From CAYGTS01 sp964352905 (GTDB taxonomy: Bacteria; Pseudomonadota; Gammaproteobacteria; JAHCLG01): DNA of 31,303 nucleotides. Position 1 is the stretch's first letter, and every line of letters starts with the position of its first letter. A program made the translations under genes and the position numbers. The DNA lies in contig CAYGTS010000012.1 in NCBI GenBank assembly GCA_964352905.1, positions 1 to 31,303 on the forward strand, read 5' to 3'. This document shows positions 15,090 to 22,301 of this stretch, one piece after another. The notes under the pieces were generated by a model. The model did no database searches and had not been told where the DNA came from. It saw only the letters and a program-made list of their open reading frames with translations.

Positions 15090-17195
15090 TTGTTAACTGA
15101 AACAGCAAACACAACAAAACCGGCATTCATGATCCCCATTACGCGCTTGCCTGGTGTTGGGCCGCATTTAGCGAAGCGCCTTGCCAAAATCAATATCGTT
15201 AGCATTTTTGATTTATTATTACACTTACCTTTTCGTTATCAAGATCGCACGCATGTGACGCCTATTTTATATTTAAAAGAAAAAGAATTTGCGGTGATTG
15301 AAGGAGAAATTATTCACAGCCAAGTTAAGCAGGCTAAGCGTAAATATTTTGAATGTAAATTGCAAGACAGCTCGGGTGTCATTAACATTCGCTTTTTTCA
15401 TTATTATCCACAGCAAGTACAAAACTTAACGGTAGGCGTTAAGCTGCGTTGTTTTGGTGAGGCGAAGCGATCGCGTTTTGGCTTGGAAATGACGCACCCA
15501 GAATGCCAACGTGTTTTTGGCGATCAGCCGCTCGTGGTGGATGAACATTTAACGGCTATCTATCCTTCGACCGAAGGTATTTCGCAATGGCAATGGCGGA
15601 AAATGATTAAGGCCGCATTAATGATGCTTAAGATTGATAATTTCTTACCTGACTTTATGCCGGCGACAGTAATTCATCACTATAAATTACCAACGCTGCA
15701 TGTAGCTCTCATGAATTTACACCAACCCAGTGCTGAACTTGCGGTGACTCAACTTGAAAGTGATCATAATCCGTGGCGTATGCGCCTGGCTTTTGAAGAG
15801 TTATTAATTCATCATTTAAGTTTGCGTCGTTTGAAAATGGTTTTACAAGAAAATACGGCACATGCTTTTCAGCTAAAACGCGATCTGGGTGAGCGTTTTT
15901 TACAACAATTGCCATTTCAACTAACCAGTGCGCAGCAAAAAACCATTCAAGAAATTAAACAAGATTTGATCCAATCTAAACCCATGTTGCGTTTGGTGCA
16001 AGGTGATGTGGGCTGTGGTAAAACGGTTGTAGCTGCGATGGCCATTTTATTGGCGGTAGATAATCATTTTCAAGCAGCGTTAATGGCACCGACTGAAATT
16101 TTAGCAGAGCAACATTATCGTAATTTCCAACAATGGTTTGCGCCACTCGGTATCGAAGTTGTGTGGATTGCAGGTAAAGTTAAAGGAAAAAAAAGACAAG
16201 CAATGTTGGAGTTATTAGCCAATGGCCAAGCCAAAATTGCGATTGGCACACATGCCTTATTTCAAGAACAAGTTGATTTTAAAAATTTAGGTTTAGTTGT
16301 GATTGATGAGCAACATCGTTTTGGTGTTCATCAACGTTTGGCGTTGCGTGAAAAGGGTGTGGCAGGGCAGTTTTTTCCGCATCAATTAGTGATGAGCGCA
16401 ACGCCTATCCCGCGAACACTGGCAATGCTGTATTACGCTGATCTAGATTGCTCGATTATTGATGAACTCCCACCGGGGCGTACACCGGTTCGCACTGTGG
16501 CTGTGCCCAATAGTAAACGTGATCATGTCATAGAGCGTGTGCAATTGGCTTGCCGCAACCACATGCAGGCATATTGGGTTTGTACCTTAATTGATGAATC
16601 TGAAATTTTACAATGCCAAGCCGCTGAAAAAACGGCAGAGTTACTAGCACAAGCATTACCAGATTTAAGCATTGGTTTGGTGCATGGCCGGCTAAAAGCA
16701 GCAGAAAAAGAAGTCATCATGCAGGAATTTAAACAAGGGAAAATTCAATTATTGGTTGCGACAACCGTTATTGAAGTTGGGGTTGATGTAGCTAATGCCA
16801 GTTTAATGGTGATTGAAAACCCAGAACGTTTGGGTTTATCACAATTACACCAGTTACGTGGCCGTGTGGGGCGTGGTAATAAAGAAAGTTATTGTGTGCT
16901 ACTTTATCAAATGCCACTATCGCAACTGGCTAAAAAACGCTTGGCTATTATGCGTGAAACTAACGATGGTTTTAAAATTGCAAAATGCGATCTTGAACTA
17001 CGGGGTGCGGGCGAAGTGTTAGGCACGAAACAAACTGGTATGGCTAATTTTAGAGTAGCTGATTTACAAAAAGATCAAAGTTATTTAGATCAAATCCAGG
17101 AAGCGGTGCAGTCTATATTAAATAATCATAAGCCATTGGTGGATGACTGGATTGAGATGTGGTTGCCACGCAATGAAGAGTATGCGAGTGTGTAG
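15090..17195 (+). CDS. recG: ATP-dependent DNA helicase RecG
   Basis: RecG is a branch-migrating helicase that remodels stalled forks and recombination intermediates. The 701-residue length equals that of E. coli RecG within a few residues. The N-terminal wedge domain (about 15-160) includes the OB fold. The helicase core has Walker A GDVGCGKT (305-312), the DEQH box (406-409), MSATPIPRTLAM, VIEVGVDVANA and the QLRGRVGRG motif. The start used is TTG with an AAGGAAGAG ribosome-binding site; an ATG 39 bases downstream would remove only part of the N-terminal extension, so the start is uncertain. Confidence 0.96.
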   Translation: MLTETANTTKPAFMIPITRLPGVGPHLAKRLAKINIVSIFDLLLHLPFRYQDRTHVTPILYLKEKEFAVIEGEIIHSQVKQAKRKYFECKLQDSSGVINIRFFHYYPQQVQNLTVGVKLRCFGEAKRSRFGLEMTHPECQRVFGDQPLVVDEHLTAIYPSTEGISQWQWRKMIKAALMMLKIDNFLPDFMPATVIHHYKLPTLHVALMNLHQPSAELAVTQLESDHNPWRMRLAFEELLIHHLSLRRLKMVLQENTAHAFQLKRDLGERFLQQLPFQLTSAQQKTIQEIKQDLIQSKPMLRLVQGDVGCGKTVVAAMAILLAVDNHFQAALMAPTEILAEQHYRNFQQWFAPLGIEVVWIAGKVKGKKRQAMLELLANGQAKIAIGTHALFQEQVDFKNLGLVVIDEQHRFGVHQRLALREKGVAGQFFPHQLVMSATPIPRTLAMLYYADLDCSIIDELPPGRTPVRTVAVPNSKRDHVIERVQLACRNHMQAYWVCTLIDESEILQCQAAEKTAELLAQALPDLSIGLVHGRLKAAEKEVIMQEFKQGKIQLLVATTVIEVGVDVANASLMVIENPERLGLSQLHQLRGRVGRGNKESYCVLLYQMPLSQLAKKRLAIMRETNDGFKIAKCDLELRGAGEVLGTKQTGMANFRVADLQKDQSYLDQIQEAVQSILNNHKPLVDDWIEMWLPRNEEYASV

Positions 17196-17222
17196 TTGAT
17201 CTGCTTAGCTTATCCACGGATT

Positions 17223-17248
17223 CGCAATGACGAGGTGCCGTCATTGCG
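17223..17248. repeat. CGCAATGACG inverted repeat
   Basis: CGCAATGACG (17223-17232) and CGTCATTGCG (17239-17248) are a perfect 10-bp inverted repeat with a 6-base loop, 28 bp after the recG stop. It could fold as a hairpin in the recG transcript, but no T run follows. A related block continues to about 17271 and is mirrored at 17550-17583. Confidence 0.8.
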
Positions 17249-17339
17249 AGCACGCAGTGCGAAGCAGGGATAGGCTCGGTGATCTTGCAACACTTCACTA
17301 TGCTTGCTAGCCGTGCCAGCGTATTTGCAAATTTACCTT

Positions 17340-17516
17340 GTAACTATTCATCCTGTAGATGGGAACGCCCATATTTGGGCTAAAAACGGCGAAAATCTTT
17401 TATCGAAATGCTCATGTATAACTCATACACTGCGCTTTCTCAAAAATATTTTTGTAGTTGTTCACCAAATCTGAACGTTCTCGGTGAATTCACCTTCAAA
17501 CTTGCTGAATAGATAC
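17340..17516 (-). mobile_element. Complete family A element with 8-bp target duplication
   Basis: This is a 177-bp copy. Read on the minus strand it runs from GTATCTATTCAGC to GATGAATAGTTAC and contains the AGCCCAAATATGGGC block. It is flanked by the exact 8-bp direct repeat TTTACCTT (17332-17339 and 17517-17524). Terminal inverted repeats plus a target duplication and no coding capacity are the features of a MITE-like non-autonomous transposable element. It is the best evidence in the window that family A moves. Confidence 0.8.
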
Positions 17517-17549
17517 TTTACCTTTAAATATCAGGCTCAACCCACTGTT

Positions 17550-17583
17550 CACTGGATCGCAACGCTCACGCTCGCAATGACGG
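17550..17583 (-). repeat. Inverted copy of the CGTCATTGCGAGC repeat
   Basis: CTCGCAATGACGG ends this block, five bases before the phosphatase stop codon. It is the inverted counterpart of 17238-17271. Similar short CGTCATTGCGAGC repeats are known, from memory, in many host-associated bacteria. Confidence 0.6.
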
Positions 17584-17588
17584 ATTTT

Positions 17589-18248
17589 TTACGGAATATA
17601 GTAAAAAGGATTAGGTAACTTCACGCCTTTATCAGTAAACTCACCTTTTAAATCACTATTTTGATCGCCAATATTTAAGGCGATATCATAACCGTCATCG
17701 ATGATTTTTTTGCGCGCCATGCTTTTATAATCTGATGCTGATTGCGGATGAAGATCGTTAGCTTCCATAATAAGTTGGGCCCAATCATGGTAACCGGCTT
17801 CATGTAAATTTTTCACGGTAGCTTCACGATATTTTTCATGACGCCCTGTGATGAAAAATACAGCAACATCATTTGCTCTTGCATAACGATATAAACGTAA
17901 GGTTGGGTTAATCGCAGGATCATGGCCGGCACCTTCAGAGGCATCAATCTCTTCATGCGTGCCGCCAAAATTTAACCGTTTCATATCAGCGTAGTTTGAT
18001 AAAGCGGTTTCATCGATATCTAACACGATGGCTAATTTCTCTTGAGCGTGATGACGTTTGTTTTCAGCTACACGACGCTTTAAATAGGTTTCAGCAGTTT
18101 GTATTTGTTTAGCCATGTCTTTCGCATATTGCCCAGAATCATGATAACGAATTTCTTCTTTCTGCAATAAGCCTAAATTTGCAGGTTCTGTTGCAAAGCA
18201 GAAACCGCATAAGCTTGATAATACAATTACAATTAAGAGATTTTTCAT
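17589..18248 (-). CDS. Secreted HAD-superfamily (subfamily IIIB) acid phosphatase-like protein
   Basis: I place the start at the ATG at 18248, with AAAGGTGA upstream; a GTG nine bases earlier lies within that ribosome-binding site. The 219-residue protein has a Sec signal peptide (cleavage near FAT, residue 20). The HAD fold shows motif I DIDET (77-81), motif II FFITGR with a Thr, Lys in the ARKKIIDD region, and the acidic motif IGDQNSDLKG. These fit the class B/IIIB acid phosphatase group. It would remove phosphate from small substrates in the periplasm. It lies 15 bases after the O-methyltransferase gene and is probably cotranscribed with it. Confidence 0.9.
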   Translation of the reverse strand: MKNLLIVIVLSSLCGFCFATEPANLGLLQKEEIRYHDSGQYAKDMAKQIQTAETYLKRRVAENKRHHAQEKLAIVLDIDETALSNYADMKRLNFGGTHEEIDASEGAGHDPAINPTLRLYRYARANDVAVFFITGRHEKYREATVKNLHEAGYHDWAQLIMEANDLHPQSASDYKSMARKKIIDDGYDIALNIGDQNSDLKGEFTDKGVKLPNPFYYIP

Positions 18249-18263
18249 CAAAGTCACCTTTAG

Positions 18264-18914
18264 TTATAGCTGTGTTTTATAAACTAAATGTACGCCATCA
18301 CGTACGGTTAATAACGTATTTTCAACGCGCGGATCGTTGTGAATGAGTTTGTTTAACTCATCAGTTACTGTATCGCTAGGCTTATTGGGATTTAATACAG
18401 CCCCAGCGCGCAAGGCGTTATCGACCAAAATTATACCCCCAATATTAACCTTTGGGAAAACAGCGTGATAATAATTCACATAATTTTCTTTGTCCGCATC
18501 AATGAAAACTAGATCAAACTTTTCATCAAGTGTAGCAATGGTTTCGAGTGCAGGGCCTTGTTTAATTTTAATTTTGTGCCCAAAGCTTGCCTGATTAATA
18601 AACTTAGTTGCGAATTCAATGTGCTTGGGATCATTTTCACAGGTGTAAACGATTCCATCTTCAGGTAATGCTGAGGCAATCGCCATCGCAGAATAGCCGG
18701 TAAACATACCAATGTCTAAGGCTGTTTTTGCACCTGAAAGTTTGGTAATTAAACGTAAAAAAGTGCCTTCTACTAAGCCACTTAACATCGCAGTATAAAA
18801 ATCTGAATCAAGGGTGGCTTTTTCCAGCTGTTGCAGAATAGGTTCCTGATTTTTAGAGTGAGCCACGCAATAGGCTTCTATTTCAGGGGTCTTGAAAAGA
18901 TAATTATGTGTCAT
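18264..18914 (-). CDS. SAM-dependent O-methyltransferase (caffeoyl-CoA OMT-like)
   Basis: This 216-residue cytoplasmic enzyme belongs to the class I O-methyltransferase family (PF01596 type). The SAM motif is ALDIGMFTGYSAMAIASALP (65-84). The metal and substrate region shows FIDADKENY (138-145) and LVDNALRAG (163-171), with Asp139, Asp165 and Asn166 as likely divalent-cation ligands. The substrate is unknown; bacterial members methylate catechol-like or other hydroxyls. The start lies 14 bases from the tRNA-Met 3' end, with TAAGG as ribosome-binding site. Confidence 0.92.
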   Translation of the reverse strand: MTHNYLFKTPEIEAYCVAHSKNQEPILQQLEKATLDSDFYTAMLSGLVEGTFLRLITKLSGAKTALDIGMFTGYSAMAIASALPEDGIVYTCENDPKHIEFATKFINQASFGHKIKIKQGPALETIATLDEKFDLVFIDADKENYVNYYHAVFPKVNIGGIILVDNALRAGAVLNPNKPSDTVTDELNKLIHNDPRVENTLLTVRDGVHLVYKTQL

Positions 18915-18928
18915 AATAACCTTACTTA

Positions 18929-19005
18929 TGGTGGCTATGGGTGGACTCGAACCACCGACCTCAGCATTATGAGTGCCGCGCTCTAACCAGCTGAGCTACA
19001 TAGCC
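18929..19005 (-). tRNA. tRNA-Met (CAT), elongator
   Basis: The 77-nt gene on the minus strand begins GGCTATGTAGCTCAG, has the anticodon loop CTCATAA with CAT at 18969-18971, the T-arm sequence GGTTCGAACC and an encoded CCA end. The 7-bp acceptor stem GGCTATG pairs perfectly with CATAGCC. The GGCTAYGTAGCTCAG start and the presence of a first base pair fit elongator tRNA-Met, not the initiator and not tRNA-Ile2. Confidence 0.96.
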
Positions 19006-19042
19006 TTGACTTAAGCCCTAAGGCCTATTTTCCAGAACCGAG

Positions 19043-19071
19043 ATTCTGACTTTTTGTTGCGCACCTGTCAA
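19043..19071 (-). promoter_or_regulatory. Sigma-70 promoter for tRNA-Met
   Basis: On the minus strand a perfect TTGACA (19066-19071) is followed after 17 bp by CAGAAT (19043-19048). CTCGG directly follows the -10 box, a GC-rich discriminator often seen at stringently controlled stable-RNA promoters. The -35 box starts 12 bases after the icmX stop. It should drive tRNA-Met and, by read-through, the methyltransferase and phosphatase genes. Confidence 0.75.
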
Positions 19072-19082
19072 GCCATAAAAAA

Positions 19083-20372
19083 TTATTGGCCCTGCGACTG
19101 GCTATTATCAATTTGCTGATTAAGCTGGTCATTAATTTTCTGTTCTTGGCTATTGTTATTATTATTATCACCTATACCAGCAAGTGAGTTTTTCAAGTCT
19201 TCCAGTGTGACACCACCGCGCATAATATTCGCATTCATCAGTAAAAGTGCTGATAAAGCAGCATTAGTGCGTTCTGTTTCAAGACGTTGCTGGTAAGCTT
19301 CATAGCGCATTTCAACGAGCAAAAATAACATTTGTCGTTGCACGGTTGCTGGTGAGGCTTTTGACATTTCATTAAACCATTTGGGATCTAAACGTCTTGT
19401 CGCCATGTATTGATCAACTTGTAAAGGACTCGCGTTAGGATAAATCGGGTTAATGGCTTTATTGTTTGGCATCCCAGATTTTTTCGCAAGATTTTTTACG
19501 GGAACGCGCTCAAAGTAACTGTGGTAAAGGTTGTTGAGACCTAGTGATACCAGCGAAGAATAAGCACGTTCCGTGAGTAAATAAGCACGCAAGGTTTGAT
19601 TATTCATAATATCTTTTGGTGTGCTACCCAAGGATTTTAAGATAACACTATAATCGGGTGTACCAAAGAGTTGCGCAAGACCTGATAAATACATGATGTA
19701 ATTCATGGCATGGTCTTGAGGCAGTGGAAACTGATATTTATTTCTGGGTAAATTATCCAGTGTGTATTTTAGATCACCACCATTTTTAGCACCAAAGGTG
19801 TAATACGTTTTACCCAGCAAGCTACTGGCATCCATATTTTTATTACCTTCTGCAATAGTTTGATTCGCTGTGCTTGCACCACCAAAATTAATACTGTAAT
19901 TAACAGCCTGTTTGTTACCTTGTGGTGGAAAATCTGCTGCCGGGATACTCATCATATACTGTGCTAGTGCGACATAAAAAGGATTAGTATCAGAGCCTGA
20001 AGTAAGCGGGTTGCCGGTCTCATAGCGTATACTAATGGGCTCATTATTAGAAAGTAACCAACCTGTACTGGTTGCTAATCCCTTGCCCAGCGACTCCTTA
20101 ATGGATTGCATCATGTTAATAGCACTTAAATTCGTGGCAAGCGTTGTTCCTGCATCAAACACCGGTTCATAATCCTGTGACTGCATGACCTCTAAGGTTG
20201 GCTTTAATTGTTTTGCGAGATACTCAACGGCTTGGCGAATTCTGTTCAGCGTATTGCTATCCTGCCCTGAACCGCTACCCGGTGTGATGGGTTGTGCAAT
20301 ATTCAAAGCGGGTAGCGCTGATAAACTTAAGCAAAGCAGTAATGTTATTTTTCTATGAGGTATTCGTTTCAT
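19083..20372 (-). CDS. icmX: Dot/Icm type IVB secretion protein IcmX
   Basis: IcmX is a secreted, periplasmic component of the Dot/Icm system that is needed for intracellular growth in Legionella. The 429-residue protein has a signal peptide (cleavage near NIA, about residue 26). A conserved-looking body follows with YEPVFDAGTTLATNLSAINMMQSIKESLGKGLATSTGWLLSNNEPISIRYE and the FNEMSKASPATVQRQMLFLLVEMRYEAYQQRLETERTNA helix. The tail is rich in Asn and Gln. Length and position next to icmW match IcmX. AGGAG stands seven bases before the ATG, 29 bases after the small upstream gene. Confidence 0.9.
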   Translation of the reverse strand: MKRIPHRKITLLLCLSLSALPALNIAQPITPGSGSGQDSNTLNRIRQAVEYLAKQLKPTLEVMQSQDYEPVFDAGTTLATNLSAINMMQSIKESLGKGLATSTGWLLSNNEPISIRYETGNPLTSGSDTNPFYVALAQYMMSIPAADFPPQGNKQAVNYSINFGGASTANQTIAEGNKNMDASSLLGKTYYTFGAKNGGDLKYTLDNLPRNKYQFPLPQDHAMNYIMYLSGLAQLFGTPDYSVILKSLGSTPKDIMNNQTLRAYLLTERAYSSLVSLGLNNLYHSYFERVPVKNLAKKSGMPNNKAINPIYPNASPLQVDQYMATRRLDPKWFNEMSKASPATVQRQMLFLLVEMRYEAYQQRLETERTNAALSALLLMNANIMRGGVTLEDLKNSLAGIGDNNNNNSQEQKINDQLNQQIDNSQSQGQ

Positions 20373-20401
20373 TGTTTAACTCCTAAAATCATTTTTAGCT
20401 G

Positions 20402-20878
20402 TTAGCGATATTGGATCGGAATTTGTGGTGGTGGATTACTCGCCGGATTCACTTGATATTGGTATTTATCACCGCTTTGTTCGTCGTTCGCAGCTGGCTG
20501 CTCTATCACACGCACTGCAGGCTGTTGCTGAGGAATAGCAGGTTGATTTCTTTGGGGTGGCGTAATATTTCCTGTTCGTCCTCTGAAGGGCGATGATGCA
20601 TCCGTATCTTTTGGATTATAATTAGGGATTGCCGGCACCTTAACTTGGTTGTTGAAAAATTTAATGGTTTCACCGTTGTTAAGCACATTCAGAAAATTAT
20701 CGTAGCCTTGCCCCGCATTGTTAACAATATCTTTGTTGTAATAATCAGGGCAATTGCTGGCATTCACTTCTTGATTGAATCCTGCATAGCAGGTGTCTTG
20801 GGCATAAACTGAGAGACTAAAACCAGAGAGGCCTAAGAGAAGAGCGAGTGTTTGTGCCATTGTTTTTATTTTAATCAT
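20402..20878 (-). CDS. Secreted protein of unknown function between icmW and icmX
   Basis: I place the start at 20878: the ATG overlaps the icmW stop by 8 bp and has GAGGAGG seven bases upstream. The longer frame would begin with a TTG inside that site. The 158-residue protein has a signal peptide (cleavage near VYA, residue 26), two Cys close after it (DTCYAGF, ASNCPDYY), then an Asn-rich part. The C-terminal half is disordered and rich in Pro and Gln (ITPPQRNQPAIPQQQPAVRV). I do not recognise a family. Legionella pneumophila has icmW directly before icmX; from memory Coxiella has an extra ORF at this place. Translational coupling to icmW suggests a periplasmic accessory of the secretion machine. 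Confidence 0.8.
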   Translation of the reverse strand: MIKIKTMAQTLALLLGLSGFSLSVYAQDTCYAGFNQEVNASNCPDYYNKDIVNNAGQGYDNFLNVLNNGETIKFFNNQVKVPAIPNYNPKDTDASSPFRGRTGNITPPQRNQPAIPQQQPAVRVIEQPAANDEQSGDKYQYQVNPASNPPPQIPIQYR

Positions 20879-21323
20879 TATCATCCTCCTCAAGGGCTTT
20901 TAGAGCGAGTGCTAATTTTTCTGGGCTGAATATGCGTGTTAATAAGCGTAAACGTTCAAAGACAATGTTGCGCCTTAAGAAAAGACTTGCCTGATCATCA
21001 TCATTTTTACTGGTTTCTTCGGCATGAACGAGTATTTTTGATGCGCCACCAGGGTGAGCGGTATCAATTGCTTGTAAAATACGTAATGTGCGAGCAGATT
21101 TTATATAAGCTCCTAAACGAATGAATTGATCTTCCATGCCTAATTCGATGCTGGTAATATCATCCAGTTCTTTACCGAGTTTTTGCATAGCTGCTTCAAT
21201 TTCAGGATCACCATCGAGTGTCCACTGTTCTACCCCTTCCATGAAGCTAAGTACACGATAAATCATGGGATCTTCATACTCTTTCCAGAATACAGAGGCG
21301 CCTTTTTGGCTCAGATCTGGCAT
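20871..21323 (-). CDS. icmW: Dot/Icm type IVB secretion adaptor IcmW
   Basis: IcmW is a small acidic cytoplasmic protein that, with IcmS and DotL, forms the adaptor for effector recruitment to the type IV coupling complex. The product from the ATG at 21323 has 150 residues and begins MPDLSQKGASVFWKEYEDPM. It continues with FMEGVEQWTLDGDPEIEAAM, LRILQAIDTAHPGGASKILV and FLRRNIVFERLRLL, all strongly IcmW-like. A GTG nine bases upstream is part of the AAGGTGA ribosome-binding site and is not the start. It is divergent from icmV, as in Legionella. Confidence 0.97.
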   Translation of the reverse strand: MPDLSQKGASVFWKEYEDPMIYRVLSFMEGVEQWTLDGDPEIEAAMQKLGKELDDITSIELGMEDQFIRLGAYIKSARTLRILQAIDTAHPGGASKILVHAEETSKNDDDQASLFLRRNIVFERLRLLTRIFSPEKLALALKALEEDDND

Positions 21324-21332
21324 GCGATTCAC

Positions 21333-21785
21333 CTTAGTGGTTGGTTTTCAAGTTATACATCGGTTAGAATATATGTACTCTAAATTAACAAAAAATGCAA
21401 GTAACTATTCACCCTGTGGGTGGGAACATCCATGTTTGAGCGAAAAACAGCGAAAATATTTTATCGAAATGCTCATTTTCTTAAGTTAACGCCTATGAGC
21501 TACAGCGGGAATTGCTGAAGAAAAAGTTGCGTTGTACCAACACTTAGTGTTTAATGTTAATTATAAGTGCTTGCTATGCAGGAAGCTTGGCAAAGTTGTT
21601 AATCAGACATTTTGAGTTGGTAAGCTAGTTCAAAAATGCCGCTTGCAAAAAGAGATACAAGCACGACACTATTGCTTCTTTGCAATGTCTTTAAAGTTTG
21701 TAACTTACAACAAGCATGATTAAAGCCCTTGTTTCCACGGAATGTTTATTGCCTTTGTTGAAAGACAAACTAAAGTGAGAATAAT
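21333..21785. other. Divergent icmW/icmV regulatory region containing a repeat
   Basis: This 453-bp region separates leftward icmW from rightward icmV and must hold both promoters. It has the A/B hybrid repeat at 21401-21517 in its middle. A weak icmW promoter candidate is TTGCAT (21395-21400, minus) with TACATA (21372-21377) after 17 bp. For icmV, TTGCGT (21527-21532) and TTTAAT (21550-21555) are 17 bp apart but far upstream. TTGTAA-C-TTACAA (21698-21710) is a perfect palindrome about 75 bp before icmV. I cannot assign PmrA or CpxR sites with confidence. Confidence 0.5.
21401..21517 (-). repeat. Hybrid repeat: family A end on one side, family B end on the other
   Basis: The left end is the family A terminus GTAACTATTCACCCTGTGG followed by the family A interior (GCGAAAAACAGCGAAAAT). 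The right end, CTACAGCGGGAATTGCTG, is a family B terminus. It is 117 bp long and lies between icmW and icmV. It may have arisen by recombination between the families or from two adjacent insertions. Confidence 0.7.
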
Positions 21786-22244
21786 ATGGGATTCTTTAAC
21801 GGCGTACGAAAAGTCATTAAACCGCATGTGAATGTTACGAGCTGGGTTGATTTTAGCTCTGTGAAAAATTCCGCAGCTTCAATCTTTGGCTATGTAAAAA
21901 AATTATTTGTCCCAGAACAAGCAACACGCACTGAAACCTTTCAACAAGCACGAGCACGTCTTGAACTCAGTGAAAAAGATCTTAAATCACGGTTAAAAGA
22001 ATTCTATATACTAGCGTGGGCTTATTTTGCACTTGCTGTTGCTGTATTTAGCTATGCTGTGTATTTACTGGTTTTTGCAGGTGCCTTTATTAGTGCGTGG
22101 ATTTCGTTTGTCATAAGTATGCTAGTGCTTGCGCATGCATTTCGTAAACGATTTTGGTATTTTCAGGTAAAAACAAATCACCTAGGCTACACATTTAAAG
22201 AATGGTTTAGGGCAGATTTATTGGGTAAACAACATGAAAAATAA
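21786..22244 (+). CDS. icmV: Dot/Icm type IVB secretion protein IcmV
   Basis: IcmV is a small inner-membrane component of the Dot/Icm system. The 152-residue product has an N-terminal cytoplasmic part with the IcmV-like start MGFFNGVRKVIKPHVNVTSWVDF. Two adjacent hydrophobic segments (about 75-118) form a membrane hairpin, and a short basic tail follows. It is followed 57 bp later by dotA on the same strand, the icmV-dotA operon known from Legionella. AAGTGAGA six bases before the ATG is the likely ribosome-binding site. Confidence 0.9.
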   Translation: MGFFNGVRKVIKPHVNVTSWVDFSSVKNSAASIFGYVKKLFVPEQATRTETFQQARARLELSEKDLKSRLKEFYILAWAYFALAVAVFSYAVYLLVFAGAFISAWISFVISMLVLAHAFRKRFWYFQVKTNHLGYTFKEWFRADLLGKQHEK

Positions 22245-22301
22245 TGTATTGCCATTATTGCTTAACTCAAACACGGATGTTCCAAACACAGAGTGGTTGT
22301 C

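Larger units (their letters stand above)
17196..17588. other. Repeat-filled spacer between recG and the HAD phosphatase gene
   Basis: No gene is visible in this 393-bp convergent spacer. It holds a head-to-head pair of CGCAATGACG motifs, a single complete family A element with target duplications, and an inverted copy of the CGCAATGACGG motif near the phosphatase stop. The order suggests that family A inserted into an older repeat. Confidence 0.8.

Noticed and set aside
17340..17516. CRISPR array
   Set aside because: Repeats are dispersed, palindromic and of differing lengths, without regular spacers, and no cas genes are present.
18929..19005. tRNA-Met as attachment site of an integrated island
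   Set aside because: No integrase gene and no direct repeat of the tRNA 3' end were found in the window.
18929..19005. tRNA-Ile with modified CAT anticodon
   Set aside because: The acceptor and D-arm sequence (GGCTATGTAGCTCAG) fits elongator tRNA-Met better than the GGCCCCTTAGCTCAG type of tRNA-Ile2.
21324..21332. GTG start for icmW
   Set aside because: The GTG is part of the ribosome-binding site AAGGTGA, and IcmW proteins begin MPDLS.
21536..21570. PmrA-type TTAAT tandem site before icmV
   Set aside because: TTTAATGTTAATT has TTAA motifs but their spacing is six bases, not that of the known tandem box, and the region is AT-rich enough for chance matches.
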